Shown: in pieces, positions 19,141 to 28,163 of the stretch
Layout: each line of letters begins with the position of its first letter
Numbering within the stretch: the first letter of the stretch is position 1
Assembly (NCBI GenBank): GCA_963789275.1
Contig: CAWBKF010000025.1
Coordinates: forward strand, 1 to 64,000
Direction of reading: 5' to 3'
DNA length: 64,000 nucleotides
From: DAHUYF01 sp963789275
GTDB lineage: Bacteria > Pseudomonadota > Alphaproteobacteria > ATCC43930 > CGMCC-115725
Translations under genes and position numbers: made by a program
The notes under the pieces: generated by a model
What the model saw: the letters and a program-made list of their open reading frames with translations, nothing else
Told to the model about the DNA's origin: nothing
Database searches by the model: none

Positions 19141-19566
19141 ATGGCACAGGACTCCACCATCCAGGACAGCAACAAGGCCGTCGTTCGGGCAAGCTTCGAA
19201 CGCTGGAGAAATGCCACCGGCGGCCCGTTCGAGCTGCTAGCGCCTGACGCGGAATGGACCATTGTTGGTTCATCTCCCCTGTCGAAGACATATCACAGCC
19301 GGCAGGAATTCCTTGACCAGGTGATCGGCCCCTTCAACGCCCGGATGGCGACACCGCTGGTTCCCGCGGTCCGAGGCCTCTATGCGGATGGCGATATGGT
19401 CATCATCCTGTTCGACGCCAGCGCGACGACGAGAGACGATCGGCCCTATCGCAATACCTACACCTGGTACTTTCAGATGAAGGATGCGAAAGTCGTCAAG
19501 GCGATCGCGTTCTTCGACACGCGGGAATTCGACGAATTCTGGACGCGCGTGGCACCGGCGCGGTGA
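19141..19566 (+). CDS. SnoaL-like/ketosteroid isomerase-like protein
   Basis: NTF2-fold protein of 141 residues. It shows the family layout VVRASFERWRNATGGPFELL, AEWTIVGSSPLSKTYHSRQE, VRGLYADGDMVIILFDAS and YTWYFQMKDAKVVKAIAFFD. No catalytic assignment can be made from the sequence. It is distinct from, but of the same type as, the genes at 13992 and 26066, so the window carries three. The adjacent cyclase starts 58 bp downstream on the same strand. Confidence 0.85.
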   Translation: MAQDSTIQDSNKAVVRASFERWRNATGGPFELLAPDAEWTIVGSSPLSKTYHSRQEFLDQVIGPFNARMATPLVPAVRGLYADGDMVIILFDASATTRDDRPYRNTYTWYFQMKDAKVVKAIAFFDTREFDEFWTRVAPAR

Positions 19567-19623
19567 GGCTGTCCGGGCGGGAGCGGGCTTCTCGCCCGTC
19601 CTGCATTCATGTAGCATTGGCGC

Positions 19624-21030
19624 ATGAGCGAATTTGAGACGTTGTTTGCTGCGTTGCGCCAGGCGCAAGACGCCGAGGCGGTGGCAGTGCTCGAGCGCAT
19701 GGTGCAGGATGCGCCGGATCATGCCCTGAACAAAATCAATGCCCTCGATCTCGCGGCAAAAGAGGGCCTCGACGAGGAGCGCGTCATCGCCGCGCTGCTG
19801 AATGCGGTGCGGCTCGGCATCTTTGAGATGTCCTGGAATGTCATGTGCCGGAGCTGCGCCGGCGTCCTCGCCGCCAATCCGAGCCTGAAGACCCTGGATC
19901 GGGCGCAATACAATTGCGCCTTCTGCGCCGCGGGCTACGAGACGACGCTCGACGACATGGTCGAGGTGACATTCACGGTGAGCCGGCGCCTGCGCAAGAT
20001 CGCGGCCCACAGCCCCGACGAATTGTCCGCAGCCGAATATTACCGCCAGATCTTCTGGAGCTCGGCCATCGACCTTCCGGACGATTTGGAGAAGCTGCTG
20101 CAGGAGGTCACGCTCGACATCGTCGACCTACCGCCGGGCGATAGGGCCATCCTCTCCCTCCAATTGCCGGAAGGCACGTTGATCGTCTTCGATCCGGTTA
20201 CGCATGCGGCTCAGTTCCTCGACGTCAAGGGTGAGGCGACCCACGAGCGTCAGAACCTGTCCGTGGTCTTCAACAAGGTACAGGCTCCCGTCGATACCGT
20301 GGGTCTGCGCCCCGGGCCGTTTCGCCTGACCCTCGACAACCGCACCGATGGTCGCGTGCTGCCGGCCGTCTGGATGACGAACCAGGCGCTGGATGGCTTG
20401 TTGAAGCGGCGCAAGCCGGTTCTCACCGCCAAGCGGCTCCTCACCAATCAGACCTTCCGCGACATCTACCGGACCGACACGCTCGCCATCGGCCAGCGTC
20501 TCAAGATCTTGAGCCTGACCTTCCTGTTCAGCGATCTCAAGGGTTCAACGGAGCTCTATGAACTGGTCGGCGACCTCGTCGCCTTCGACCTCGTCAATGA
20601 GCACTTTCGGTTGCTGCAGGAAATCATCGCCTCTGAAAGGGGCGCCGTCGTGAAGACCATCGGCGATGCCGTGATGGCGACCTTCGCGACGCCAGACCGC
20701 GCCATCGCCGCTGCCGTGCGCATGCGGGACGCGATGGACACTCTCGGCGCCCAGCGCAAGCACCAGGGCCTGCTCCTGAAGATGGGCATCCACGAGGGAC
20801 CGTGCCTCGCAGTCACGCTCAATGACCAGCAGGACTATTTCGGCCAGACCGTCAATATCGCATCGCGCGTTCAGGGCCTTGCGGCGTCACGCTCGATCGT
20901 GGTCACGGGACAAGTGGTGGAGAATGCGCAAGCGTCGGCCCTGCTGGAGACTACCGGGCTGAAGCCGACACTCAGGCGCGCCGCGCTGCGCGGCATCACC
21001 GACGAGATGTCGTTCTACGAGATCCCGTGA
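19624..21030 (+). CDS. Class III adenylate/guanylate cyclase with N-terminal zinc-ribbon (DUF5939-like) region
   Basis: Signalling enzyme of 468 residues. The N-terminal part includes two Cys pairs (MCRSC at 75-78 and CAFC at 98-101) that look like a zinc ribbon, then a DUF5939-like sensor region. The C-terminal cyclase domain begins at LTFLFSDLKGSTELYELVGD and continues through VKTIGDAVMATF, giving both metal-binding Asp. KMGIHEGPC and DYFGQTVNIASRVQ follow. It has no membrane segment, so it is probably cytosolic. It is the second class III cyclase here, and unlike the first its frame is intact. Confidence 0.9.
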   Translation: MSEFETLFAALRQAQDAEAVAVLERMVQDAPDHALNKINALDLAAKEGLDEERVIAALLNAVRLGIFEMSWNVMCRSCAGVLAANPSLKTLDRAQYNCAFCAAGYETTLDDMVEVTFTVSRRLRKIAAHSPDELSAAEYYRQIFWSSAIDLPDDLEKLLQEVTLDIVDLPPGDRAILSLQLPEGTLIVFDPVTHAAQFLDVKGEATHERQNLSVVFNKVQAPVDTVGLRPGPFRLTLDNRTDGRVLPAVWMTNQALDGLLKRRKPVLTAKRLLTNQTFRDIYRTDTLAIGQRLKILSLTFLFSDLKGSTELYELVGDLVAFDLVNEHFRLLQEIIASERGAVVKTIGDAVMATFATPDRAIAAAVRMRDAMDTLGAQRKHQGLLLKMGIHEGPCLAVTLNDQQDYFGQTVNIASRVQGLAASRSIVVTGQVVENAQASALLETTGLKPTLRRAALRGITDEMSFYEIP

Positions 21031-21114
21031 GAGAGACGGAGCAGAGCACTTCCCCACTTTCGCGCTAGCTGATGCGCACATCTCGCGGCAGCGTATGCCT
21101 CAACAAATCGCTTT

Positions 21115-21192
21115 GCCCGCGAAAGCGGGCATCCAGGAAACTAAAATGCAGTGGGCGGAGCGCTTCCGGTGGGTCCCCGCTTTCGCGGGGAC
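21115..21192. repeat. Paired palindromic repeat (REP/BIME-like), copy 1
   Basis: Two short hairpins face each other: GCCCGC-GAAA-GCGGGC (21115-21130) and GTCCCCGC-TTTC-GCGGGGAC (21173-21192). They share the tetraloop and the CATCCAGG-type flank with the pair at 23827-23953. Such elements are dispersed in intergenic DNA and can act as terminators or RNA stability elements; here they follow the cyclase gene. Confidence 0.65.
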
Positions 21193-21267
21193 GGCGGAAT
21201 GAGTAACGGGAGCTACAGCGTTTTTCCGGATGTGCACATCGGTGATCCGATCTGCGCGAAACCCGCT

Positions 21268-21954
21268 CTAGGCGTGTCGCTTGTGCCGGGCGATGAGCTG
21301 ATCGGCGACGTCGTTCAGGTCATCGCCGACGATCTGCGGCTGAGGACCCACCCCCAGGACATCGTTGCCGACCCGCTTGATCAGCGCCGCTTCCCAGCCG
21401 GCCGCCACCGCGCCCAGCGTGTCCCAGGTGTGGCAGGCGATAAGGCAGAGCCGGGAGGGGTCGACTCCAAGCTCCCGCTCGACATAGGCGTAAGCTTGGC
21501 GCGAAGGCTTGTGGTGCTTCACGCCGTCCGCGCTGAAGCGCCGCTCGAAGAGATCGACAATGCCGCCATGCTCGAGCTGACGGGTTTGAACCTCGAGCAG
21601 ATTGTCGGTGAGGGTGAACAGCCGGAACCCCGCCTCGCGCAGCTTGCGCAGCGCCGCCGGCACCTCGCGGTGCGGCGGCATCGTCGAAAACCTCTCGGTA
21701 AGCTCCTGCTTGTCAGCCGCACCGACCTTGATGCCGCGCGTATCCGCCAGCATCTTCATCACCGCCGCGCCGATATCGGTGAACGGCACATAGCAGCCGG
21801 CCACGGTCAGTGCCGCGGAATACAGGATGAAGTTCGCGAACCACAGGCGCATCGCCCCCTTCTCGCGAAAGATGCGCTCAAATGTCGGCTCCATTGTTTG
21901 AAGATCAAGCAATGTCTCATTGACGTCGAAGACGATCAGGGGAAGAGAGGTCAT
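21268..21954 (-). CDS. Haloacid dehalogenase type II (HAD superfamily)
   Basis: Product of 228 residues, normal for L-2-haloacid dehalogenases, which hydrolyse the carbon-halogen bond of 2-haloalkanoates. HAD motif I with the nucleophile Asp10 is VFDVNETLLDL. Motif II is LFTLTDNLLE, where typical enzymes have a Ser/Thr-Asn; the conserved Lys follows in KHHKPSRQAYAYV. The C-terminal acid motif is ACHTWDTLGAVAAGW. Some variation from characterised dehalogenases leaves substrate uncertain. An alpha/beta hydrolase of the dehalogenase/epoxide hydrolase fold lies just upstream on the same strand, 27 bp away. Confidence 0.85.
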   Translation of the reverse strand: MTSLPLIVFDVNETLLDLQTMEPTFERIFREKGAMRLWFANFILYSAALTVAGCYVPFTDIGAAVMKMLADTRGIKVGAADKQELTERFSTMPPHREVPAALRKLREAGFRLFTLTDNLLEVQTRQLEHGGIVDLFERRFSADGVKHHKPSRQAYAYVERELGVDPSRLCLIACHTWDTLGAVAAGWEAALIKRVGNDVLGVGPQPQIVGDDLNDVADQLIARHKRHA

Positions 21955-21981
21955 TGATCGGGCTCCGCTCTGGGGATCATC

Positions 21982-22833
21982 TCATCTGGAGCGCGGGAGG
22001 AAGTCGCGGATCACCGCGGCAATCTCCGCGGCGTGGGTCTCCAGCGCGAAATGTCCGGTATCGAAGAACCGCACGACCGCCTCCGGCATATCGCGCTTGA
22101 ACGCCTCGGCGCCCGCGGGCAGGAAGAACGGATCGTTCTTGCCCCACACCGCCAGGAAAGGCGGCTTGCGCGTGCGGAAGTACTTCTGGAAGGCCGGGTA
22201 GAGCGCGACATTGCTCTTGTAGTCGCCGAAAAGGTCCAGCTGCAGCTCGACCGCGCCGGGCCGGCCCAGGTAGAAATTGTCGAGGGAATAGCCGTCCGGG
22301 GACACGGTCGACGCGTCGGCAACGCCGTGCGTGTATTGCCAAACCGTCGTCTCGGGCTTGAGGAAGGCGCGGAGCGCGTCGCGGTTGGCCGGCGATGCGT
22401 CTTCCCAATAAGCCCGGATCGGAGTCCAGCCGTCGCTCAGCCCTTCCTGATAGGCATTGCCGTTCTGCGAAATGATCGCGGTGATCCGCTCCGGATGCTT
22501 CACGGCGAGCCGGAAGCCGGTCGGCGCGCCGTAGTCGAAGACATAGACCGCATAGCGATCGAAACCGACGGTTTCGGTGAAGCGATCGATCGTCTCGGCG
22601 ATCCCGTCGAAGGTGAGGCCGCGGCCCGGCATGTCCGACTTCCCGAAGCCCGGCAGGTCGGGCGCGATCATGTGGAAGCGATCGGCCAGCAGCGGGATGA
22701 GATCGCGGAACATGTGGCCGGCGCTGGGAAAACCGTGCAGCAGCAGCAGCTTCGGCGCGCCCGGCGTGCCCGCCTCGCGATAGAAGACCTTGAAGCCGTC
22801 GACATCGGCGGTACGATACTTGATTGCGGTCAT
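21982..22833 (-). CDS. Alpha/beta hydrolase, haloalkane dehalogenase/epoxide hydrolase-like
   Basis: Cytosolic hydrolase of 283 residues. The oxyanion-hole motif is LLLLHGFPSAGHMFRDL. The nucleophile elbow reads VYVFDYGAPTGF, so the nucleophile is Asp, as in haloalkane dehalogenases and epoxide hydrolases. PFLAVWGKNDPFF supplies the acid strand and DTGHFALET the catalytic His. The order with the downstream HAD dehalogenase suggests a small halocarbon or epoxide detoxification unit, but that is inference from context. Confidence 0.88.
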   Translation of the reverse strand: MTAIKYRTADVDGFKVFYREAGTPGAPKLLLLHGFPSAGHMFRDLIPLLADRFHMIAPDLPGFGKSDMPGRGLTFDGIAETIDRFTETVGFDRYAVYVFDYGAPTGFRLAVKHPERITAIISQNGNAYQEGLSDGWTPIRAYWEDASPANRDALRAFLKPETTVWQYTHGVADASTVSPDGYSLDNFYLGRPGAVELQLDLFGDYKSNVALYPAFQKYFRTRKPPFLAVWGKNDPFFLPAGAEAFKRDMPEAVVRFFDTGHFALETHAAEIAAVIRDFLPRSR

Positions 22834-22885
22834 GGCGTCTTTCCTCTGCGACAGGACGTAATTTCGGCAATGAGACCGGTTGCGG

Positions 22886-23581
22886 TCAACCCGCGGCCGC
22901 CGCGCCGATCGCCTCGCGAATGATGCCCACGACGACGGAGGGCTCGGTCACCATCGGCGTATGATCGACGGGATGCGCGCGCACCCTCGCCTTCATGCGC
23001 TCCGCCATGAAGCGCTGGGTTTCATGGACGATCATGCGGTCCTGCTCGGCGAGGAGGAACCAGGTCGGACGGTCCTTCCACAGCGGTCGCCCGACCGCCA
23101 CCGAGATGCAGGCGGGCGAGAGCGGCCGCTGCACCGCCGCCAGCACGATCTGCTCCTCGCGGGTGGCATGCTGGGCGAAGGCGGCGGCGAAGGCTTCCTC
23201 GGGCAGATAGATCAGCCCGTGCTTGTCGGGCGCCAGCTTGGGAGCCTGGGGGTGGGGCTCGGCATGGTAGAAAACCGTGGCGACGGTTTCGCCCTCGTCC
23301 GGAGCGAGTGCCGCAACATAGACGAGCGCCTTCACCTTGGGATCGCGCGTCGCCGCGATGACGGCGCCGGCATAGGCATGGCCGACGAGGATGACCGCCC
23401 CCGTCGCCCGCTCCAGCGTGCGGTCGAGCGCCGCCACGTCATCCTGGAACGACGTCAGCGGCAAGGGTGCCGCGATCACCTTGATGCCGTCGGCCGCCAG
23501 CGGCCTGATGATTTTTGCCCAGCTCGATCCGTCGGCCCAGGCACCATGAACCAGCACGACGCTGGCGTCACTCAGGGACAT
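22886..23581 (-). CDS. Alpha/beta hydrolase family protein with Ala at the nucleophile position
   Basis: Product of 231 residues of the salicylate-esterase/EstC-like alpha/beta fold, with VVLVHGAWADGSSWAKII as oxyanion motif. The expected GHSYGG nucleophile elbow reads VGHAYAGAVI, so the catalytic Ser is replaced by Ala. The acid strand (WFLLAEQDRMI) and the histidine block (HPVDHTPMV) remain. It may be a non-hydrolytic binding protein or a lyase-like member, or use another nucleophile. Start 23581 follows an AAGGAGAG ribosome-binding site with 7-nt spacing; GTG at 23587 is less likely. Confidence 0.85.
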   Translation of the reverse strand: MSLSDASVVLVHGAWADGSSWAKIIRPLAADGIKVIAAPLPLTSFQDDVAALDRTLERATGAVILVGHAYAGAVIAATRDPKVKALVYVAALAPDEGETVATVFYHAEPHPQAPKLAPDKHGLIYLPEEAFAAAFAQHATREEQIVLAAVQRPLSPACISVAVGRPLWKDRPTWFLLAEQDRMIVHETQRFMAERMKARVRAHPVDHTPMVTEPSVVVGIIREAIGAAAAG

Positions 23582-23772
23582 CTCCACTCTCCTTCACGAT
23601 AGCTCCTGCACGCCGCCGGCCGGCGCTTCTCTCGATCGCGCTTGCAGCTGCACCGGCGCCTGCATGATCTGGTCTCGCCCGATCCTAGGCGTGGACCGGT
23701 TTCTTCGGCTGGGATGCTGTTGCTGTTCTCGGGACGTGATTGCCGCAATCGCAACGGGCGTGGTCAGAACGA

Positions 23773-24009
23773 GTTACCACGGAGACACGGAGGTCGCGGA
23801 GAAGAACCCATGGAAACGTCTCCGTCGCCCCGGCGAAAGCCGGGGCCCAGCAGCAACCACGCGGCGCTCGCCAACGACAACGTTTCCGTTACGCTGGGGT
23901 CCCCGTTTGCGCGCCAGCTGATGCACACTTCCTGGATGCCCGCTTTCGCGGGCAAAGCTATTGTTGGAGCGCATCAGTCTCCTCTTCTCCGTGACCCTCC
24001 GTGGTGAAC
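23773..24009. repeat. Nested composite repeat: outer CCACGGAG-type inverted repeat around a REP/BIME-like pair
   Basis: This explains most of the 447-bp gap 23582-24028. Outer arms run about 23773-23806 and 23979-24009; they read ACCACGGAGACACGGAG and, on the other strand, CACCACGGAGGGTCACGGAG. Inside are two hairpins, GCCCCGGC-GAAA-GCCGGGGC (23827-23846) and GCCCGC-TTTC-GCGGGC (23938-23953). The inner pair shares flanking sequence (AGCTGATGC-CAC, CCTGGATGCCCGC) with the copy at 21115. No gene is seen in the gap. Confidence 0.6.
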
Positions 24010-24028
24010 CGCGCTGCGCGACGCAGGA

Positions 24029-25101
24029 TCAGACTTTGGCGACGTCGACGATCGCTTGGGCAAAGGCGTGCGGGGCTTCCTGAGGGAGATTGTGGCCGAT
24101 GCCGCCGGTGATGAGCCGGTGCGCGTACCTGCCCGAGAACTTCTTGGCATAAGCGCCGGGGTCAGGGTGCGGCGCGCCATTGGCGTCGCCTTCGAGGGTG
24201 ATGGTGGGCACGGTGATGACGGGACCGTCGGCAAGCCGGTTTTCCAGATCGTCATATTTCGGCTCGCCCTTGGCCAGATCGAGCCGCCAACGGTAATTGT
24301 GGATCACGATGGCGACATGATCCGGGTTGTCGAAGGACGCTGCGCTGCGGTCGAACGTGGCCTCGTCGAAATTCCACTTCGGCGAGGCGAGCTGCCAAAT
24401 CAGCTTCGAGAAGTCGTGCCGGTACTTGTCGTAGCCGACCCGGCCGCGCTCGGTGGCAAAATAATATTGGTACCACCATTGGAGCTCGGCGCTGCGGCGG
24501 CAGCGGCATCTTGCCGGATTCCTGGCTGCCGATGAGATAGCCGCTCACCGAGACCATGGCCTTGCAGCGCTCCGGCCAGAGCGCCGCGATGATGTTGGCC
24601 GTCCGCGCGCCCCAATCGAAGCCGCCGATCGTGGCCTTCTCGATCTTGAGCGCGTCCATCCAGGCGGTGATATCAACCGCGACCGCCGAGGGTTGACCGT
24701 TCCGCACGGTCTCGCTTGAAAGAAACCGCGTCGCGCCGTAGCCGCGGAGGTACGGGACGAGCACGCGGTAGCCGGCCGAGGCCAGCAACGGGCGCGACAT
24801 CGACATAGCTGTAGATGTCGTAGGGCCAGCCATGCAGCAGAATGACCACGGGACCATCGGCGGGGCCGGCTTCAGCGTAGCCGACGGACTGAGCACGCCG
24901 GCGTCGATCTGCTTCAGGGGAGCCGAACGATGTGTTGGTTCCCGGCTTCACCGCGGGCAGCGGCGTCGACTTCGGCGTGTCCGCCTGTGCGTTCGCGGCG
25001 CCGACAAGGTCGAGCTGAGCGGCAGCGACGGCCACCGCTGCGGCGCCGACGAAGCGGCGCCGGCTGTGGTTGATCTCGTCGGGCTTTCTGATCGTGCTCA
25101 T
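24029..25101 (-). pseudogene. Tat-exported alpha/beta hydrolase (epoxide hydrolase-like), multiply frameshifted
   Basis: The pieces assemble into one hydrolase of about 357 residues. It starts with a Tat signal (HSRRRFVGAAAVAVAAAQ), then VVILLHGWPYDIYSYVDVAP, ASAGYRVLVPYLRGYGATRF, the Asp nucleophile elbow TIGGFDWGARTAN and the His region TGGIGHNLPQEAP. Frame changes lie near 24497 and 24792 (one extra C each). A compensating pair lies near 24905-24925, where one frame gives LKQIDAGVLS and the other SVGYAEAG. Total length is 3n+2, matching two net insertions. Four indels in 1 kb suggest decay or poor local sequence quality. Substrate is unknown. Confidence 0.8.
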
Positions 25102-25193
25102 TGATGAACCTCCCTAGGGGGCACGTCGGAACGCTGGTAAATCAAAAGCGGGAAGCGCGCAGGTCCGCGCCTCCCCGAGTTCAGTGAGCCTGA

Positions 25194-25883
25194 CTATTTC
25201 GCCTTCTTCTTCAGCGTATCGATCAAAAGCCTGGCGGCCGGGCCCGACGAGGCCGGATTCTGGCCGGTGATCAGCTGGCCATCGGCGACCGTATGAACGC
25301 CCCAGTTCCTGACCTTCGAAAAGGTGGCACCGAGCCGCATCATTTCGTCCTCGACGAGGAAGGGCACCACCTTGGTCAATTCCACCTCTGCTTCCTCGCC
25401 ATTGGTGAAGCCGGTCACGGTCTTGCCCTCGACCAGCAGCTTGCCATTCGGGGTCTTGACATGGCGCAGCGCGCCGGTCGAGTGGCAGACCACCGCGAAG
25501 GTCTTGCCGGCGGCGACAAAGGATTCCAGCAGCCTGATCGAGGCCTTGTCTTCGGCGAGATCCCACATCGGCCCATGGCCGCCGGGGTAGAAGACGGTAT
25601 CGTAGTCTTCCTGCTTGACGCTATCGAGGCGCACCGTCCTGTCGAGCTGGGCGTCGGCGTCGGCATCCTTCTCGAACCGGCGGGTGATGTCGGTCTGGAA
25701 CATCGGCTCGTTGCTCTTGGGATCAAGCGGCGGGCGCCCGCCCTTGGGCGATGCGAGGGTGATCCGGATTTCGGCATCCCTGAAGACGTAATAAGGCGCC
25801 GCCAATTCCTCCAGCCAGAAGCCGGTCTTGCGACCGGTGTTGCCGAGCTGGTCGTGAGAGGTAAGAACCATCATGACTTTCAT
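25194..25883 (-). CDS. DJ-1/PfpI family protein (type 1 glutamine amidotransferase-like)
   Basis: Cytosolic protein of 229 residues in the DJ-1/PfpI/HchA superfamily. The nucleophile elbow FAVVCHSTGALRHV carries the conserved reactive Cys, GFWLEEL the partner Glu, and DTVFYPGGHGPMWDL the glycine-rich loop. Relatives include chaperone-like, glyoxalase-III and protease members; the sequence alone does not choose among them. The predicted start at 25883 has a typical MKVMMVLTSHDQLGNTGRK beginning. It is co-oriented with the flanking hydrolase and SnoaL-like genes. Confidence 0.88.
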   Translation of the reverse strand: MKVMMVLTSHDQLGNTGRKTGFWLEELAAPYYVFRDAEIRITLASPKGGRPPLDPKSNEPMFQTDITRRFEKDADADAQLDRTVRLDSVKQEDYDTVFYPGGHGPMWDLAEDKASIRLLESFVAAGKTFAVVCHSTGALRHVKTPNGKLLVEGKTVTGFTNGEEAEVELTKVVPFLVEDEMMRLGATFSKVRNWGVHTVADGQLITGQNPASSGPAARLLIDTLKKKAK

Positions 25884-26065
25884 GGCGTGCGCTCCATTCG
25901 GGGTCGGAAGGATCAGACGCTCGAATTGATGTCGAGCTGACGTCTGCGACCTACGCTACTCCGACGGCTCGGGCGGCTCTTTGCTGTTCGCGCCGCCTTT
26001 GGTGAATTCGCGCGCAATAGTGATCCCGCCTAAGGGCTGGCGCATGCCGGTGCCCGCAGCCGCGC

Positions 26066-26498
26066 CTATTCGAGCTGCAGCGGTGCCGAGTCCGGCAGAA
26101 GGTGATGCGAGGTGTTCATATAGAGGACGAATTTGATGGCGCCCGAGGGCAAGGCGCTCGAGGATCCAATCTTCGCCGACCACGGCCTTGACGAGATTGG
26201 GCGCGGGCCGGTCGCGATAGCGCGCCTCCCAGTAGACCGTGCCAACCGCGCGAACGCGGTCAGGTGACGTATTGAGAACCGTCAGATTGAAGCGGCCGAA
26301 GATATGCCGCTCATCGGTCCATTGCGCGTGCAGCGTGTGATGATCCTCGAGCGCGATCGCCTCGCCGCTCGCGACGATATGGATTTGCGACTGCGGATCG
26401 AGAAAGAAGACCGCCTGATCCATGCCAGTTCCGCCGCCCGCCACCGTGTCGAAGAATTGCTCCGCGAGATCCAGCACCTCAGCCAGCGTGATCGTCAT
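26066..26498 (-). pseudogene. SnoaL-like/NTF2-fold protein, frameshifted near its C-terminus
   Basis: Product of 144 residues once one extra G near 26145 is removed. It reads TLAEVLDLAEQFFDTVAGGG, VASGEAIALEDHHTLHAQW and VRAVGTVYWEARY. The corrected C-terminus is SGAIKFVLYMNTSHHLLPDS, ending at 26066. Without correction the frame runs to 25956 with a compositionally odd tail. Length is 3n+1, consistent with one inserted base. Its ATG overlaps the stop of the HPt gene by 4 bp, so it is translationally coupled to a signalling operon, an unexpected place for this fold. Confidence 0.78.
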
Positions 26499-26929
26499 CG
26501 CTTTCTCCCTGCATCTATGCCCGGCTCGCCCCTCCGAGGCGACGCCGCGTTGTCACTGCCGGTCAACATCAGTTCCCGGATCAACGATCGAACGGCCTCC
26601 GCCAGCAAGGATTTCCGTCGGGGCGACAGTGCGGGCAGCCGGGCTTGCCGCCACCGCTCGGTCAGGCGTTCGAGCCGCGCAGCGGCAGCGCTGAGCGAAG
26701 GGTAGCCGAAGACGCCGCCCGCTCCGGCGAGGCCGTGGGCCAATTCTTCGATCTCAGCCAGCGACTTCGCCATTCGGGGCCGCGCGCCCTGATGGCGCAC
26801 GCGCTCGGCGAGCCGCGAGAGGCGCGCGCGGTCGCGGGCGGCCCGCTGACGGAACGCGGCATCGGGGTCGGCCGGCAAGGGTGTCGGTTGCGTCCGGCGA
26901 GCATCTGACCGGCCGCCGCCGCGCGTCAC
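26495..26929 (-). CDS. HPt (histidine phosphotransfer) domain protein
   Basis: Product of 144 residues. The HPt signature is EIEELAHGLAGAGGVFGYPS, with the phospho-accepting His in AHGLAGAG, followed by LSAAAARLERL, the expected next helix. It carries phosphate between response-regulator receivers. The GTG start overlaps the stop of the upstream OmpR-type regulator. With the SLC5-STAC kinase and two regulators nearby, a phosphorelay is likely. The N-terminal 40 residues are Arg-rich and have no clear motif. Confidence 0.78.
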   Translation of the reverse strand: MTRGGGRSDARRTQPTPLPADPDAAFRQRAARDRARLSRLAERVRHQGARPRMAKSLAEIEELAHGLAGAGGVFGYPSLSAAAARLERLTERWRQARLPALSPRRKSLLAEAVRSLIRELMLTGSDNAASPRRGEPGIDAGRKR

Positions 26930-27603
26930 GGCGCCGTCTTGGTCAGACGGTAGCCGACGCCGCGCCGAGTTTCGATGGCGGCTTGGGCGCCCGCGCGGCG
27001 CAACGCCTGGCGCAGATTGTGGATATGGACCTCGATCGAGTTCGAGGACACTTCTTCGCCAAATCCATACAATGTCTCTTCGATATGGCGCTTCGACAGC
27101 ACATGACCGCCGCGCTCGGCCAGCAGCCGCAGCAACCTAGTCTCCTGGCGCGACAACGGCATCGGCCGCCCGGCCACCGCCGCTTCGATGCCGTCGCGAT
27201 CGAACGCGATATCGGCGAAGGCGGTGACGTCCGACACCATGGTGCCGGGGCGCCGGCGCAACGCCGCCAGCCGCGCCCGCAGTTCGGCCAGTGCGAAGGG
27301 CTTCACCAGGTAATCATCGGCACCGGCGTCCAAGCCCGCCACGCGGTCGGCAATTCGGCGGCGCCCGGTCAAAATCAGAATGGACGTCTTCACCTCGCGG
27401 GCGCGCAGCTCGCGGACGAGGTCGAGCCCGTCGCGATCGGGCAGGCGCAGATCGACGACGATCGCCGAATAATCCACATCGAGCGCGGCATGCAATCCGC
27501 TTTCCGCCAGATCGAAGGCGTCGACGGTATAGCCCGTGGCCCGCAGGTCGCGAGCGATCAGGCTGGCGATGGTGACATCGTCCTCGACGAGCAGGATCCG
27601 CAT
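26926..27603 (-). CDS. OmpR/PhoB-family response regulator
   Basis: DNA-binding response regulator of 225 residues. The receiver has MRILLVEDDVTIASL, the phosphorylated Asp in AIVVDLRLPDRDG, Thr in ILILTGRRR and Lys in DDYLVKPF. The C-terminal winged helix shows LSRQETRLLRLLAERGG and EVHIHNLRQALRRAG, ending in TRRGVGYRL. Start 27603 gives the standard receiver beginning; a longer frame to 27768 overlaps the divergent regulator and is unlikely. It is transcribed away from the SLC5-kinase gene set. Confidence 0.93.
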   Translation of the reverse strand: MRILLVEDDVTIASLIARDLRATGYTVDAFDLAESGLHAALDVDYSAIVVDLRLPDRDGLDLVRELRAREVKTSILILTGRRRIADRVAGLDAGADDYLVKPFALAELRARLAALRRRPGTMVSDVTAFADIAFDRDGIEAAVAGRPMPLSRQETRLLRLLAERGGHVLSKRHIEETLYGFGEEVSSNSIEVHIHNLRQALRRAGAQAAIETRRGVGYRLTKTAP

Positions 27604-27767
27604 GCCATCTCCCGGAACAAGGCCGGACCGGTCTGCCATAGACGTCCCGGGCCTTGGTTTCGACCGTTCTGCGGCCGTTTTGGCAAGCTTACCTCGAATT
27701 GCCCGGGGGCGGAAACACGGTAATATGGTGCGGCGCAGCGATCCGGAGCCCCGTGGAGACCGATGCA

Positions 27768-28160
27768 ATGCCCGCTTCGATCCTGATCGTAGACGACGAT
27801 CCGAACATCGTGCTCGCCCTCCGCTTCCTGATGGAGAAGGCGGGATATCAGGTTCGCGTCGCCGCCGACGGCGAGGCGGCCATTGCCGCGGTGGGCAAGT
27901 ACCGCCCCGATATCGTGTTGCTCGACGTCATGTTGCCGCGGCGCAACGGCATCGACGTGTGCGCGGCCATTCGCGCCGCCCCGGCCACGGCGGGAACGCG
28001 CATCATCATGCTGAGCGCCAAGGGCATGGAGCGCGAGCGCAACCGCGGCATGCAGGCGGGGGCGGACGAATACATCACGAAGCCATTTTCCACGCGCGAC
28101 GTGATGGAGCGGGTGCGGCTGCTGCTCGAGCCGATCCGCGGCGGGCGCGGCGGGACATAG
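27768..28160 (+). CDS. Single-domain response regulator
   Basis: Receiver-only protein of 130 residues: PASILIVDDDPNIVLALRF, Asp in DIVLLDVMLPRRNG, Ser/Thr position in RIIMLSAKGM and Lys in DEYITKPFSTRDV. It has no output domain. It precedes the small membrane protein (3 bp gap) and the SLC5-STAC kinase. This is a usual arrangement for kinases of this type, and the kinase is the probable phosphodonor. Confidence 0.9.
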   Translation: MPASILIVDDDPNIVLALRFLMEKAGYQVRVAADGEAAIAAVGKYRPDIVLLDVMLPRRNGIDVCAAIRAAPATAGTRIIMLSAKGMERERNRGMQAGADEYITKPFSTRDVMERVRLLLEPIRGGRGGT

Positions 28161-28163
28161 GCG

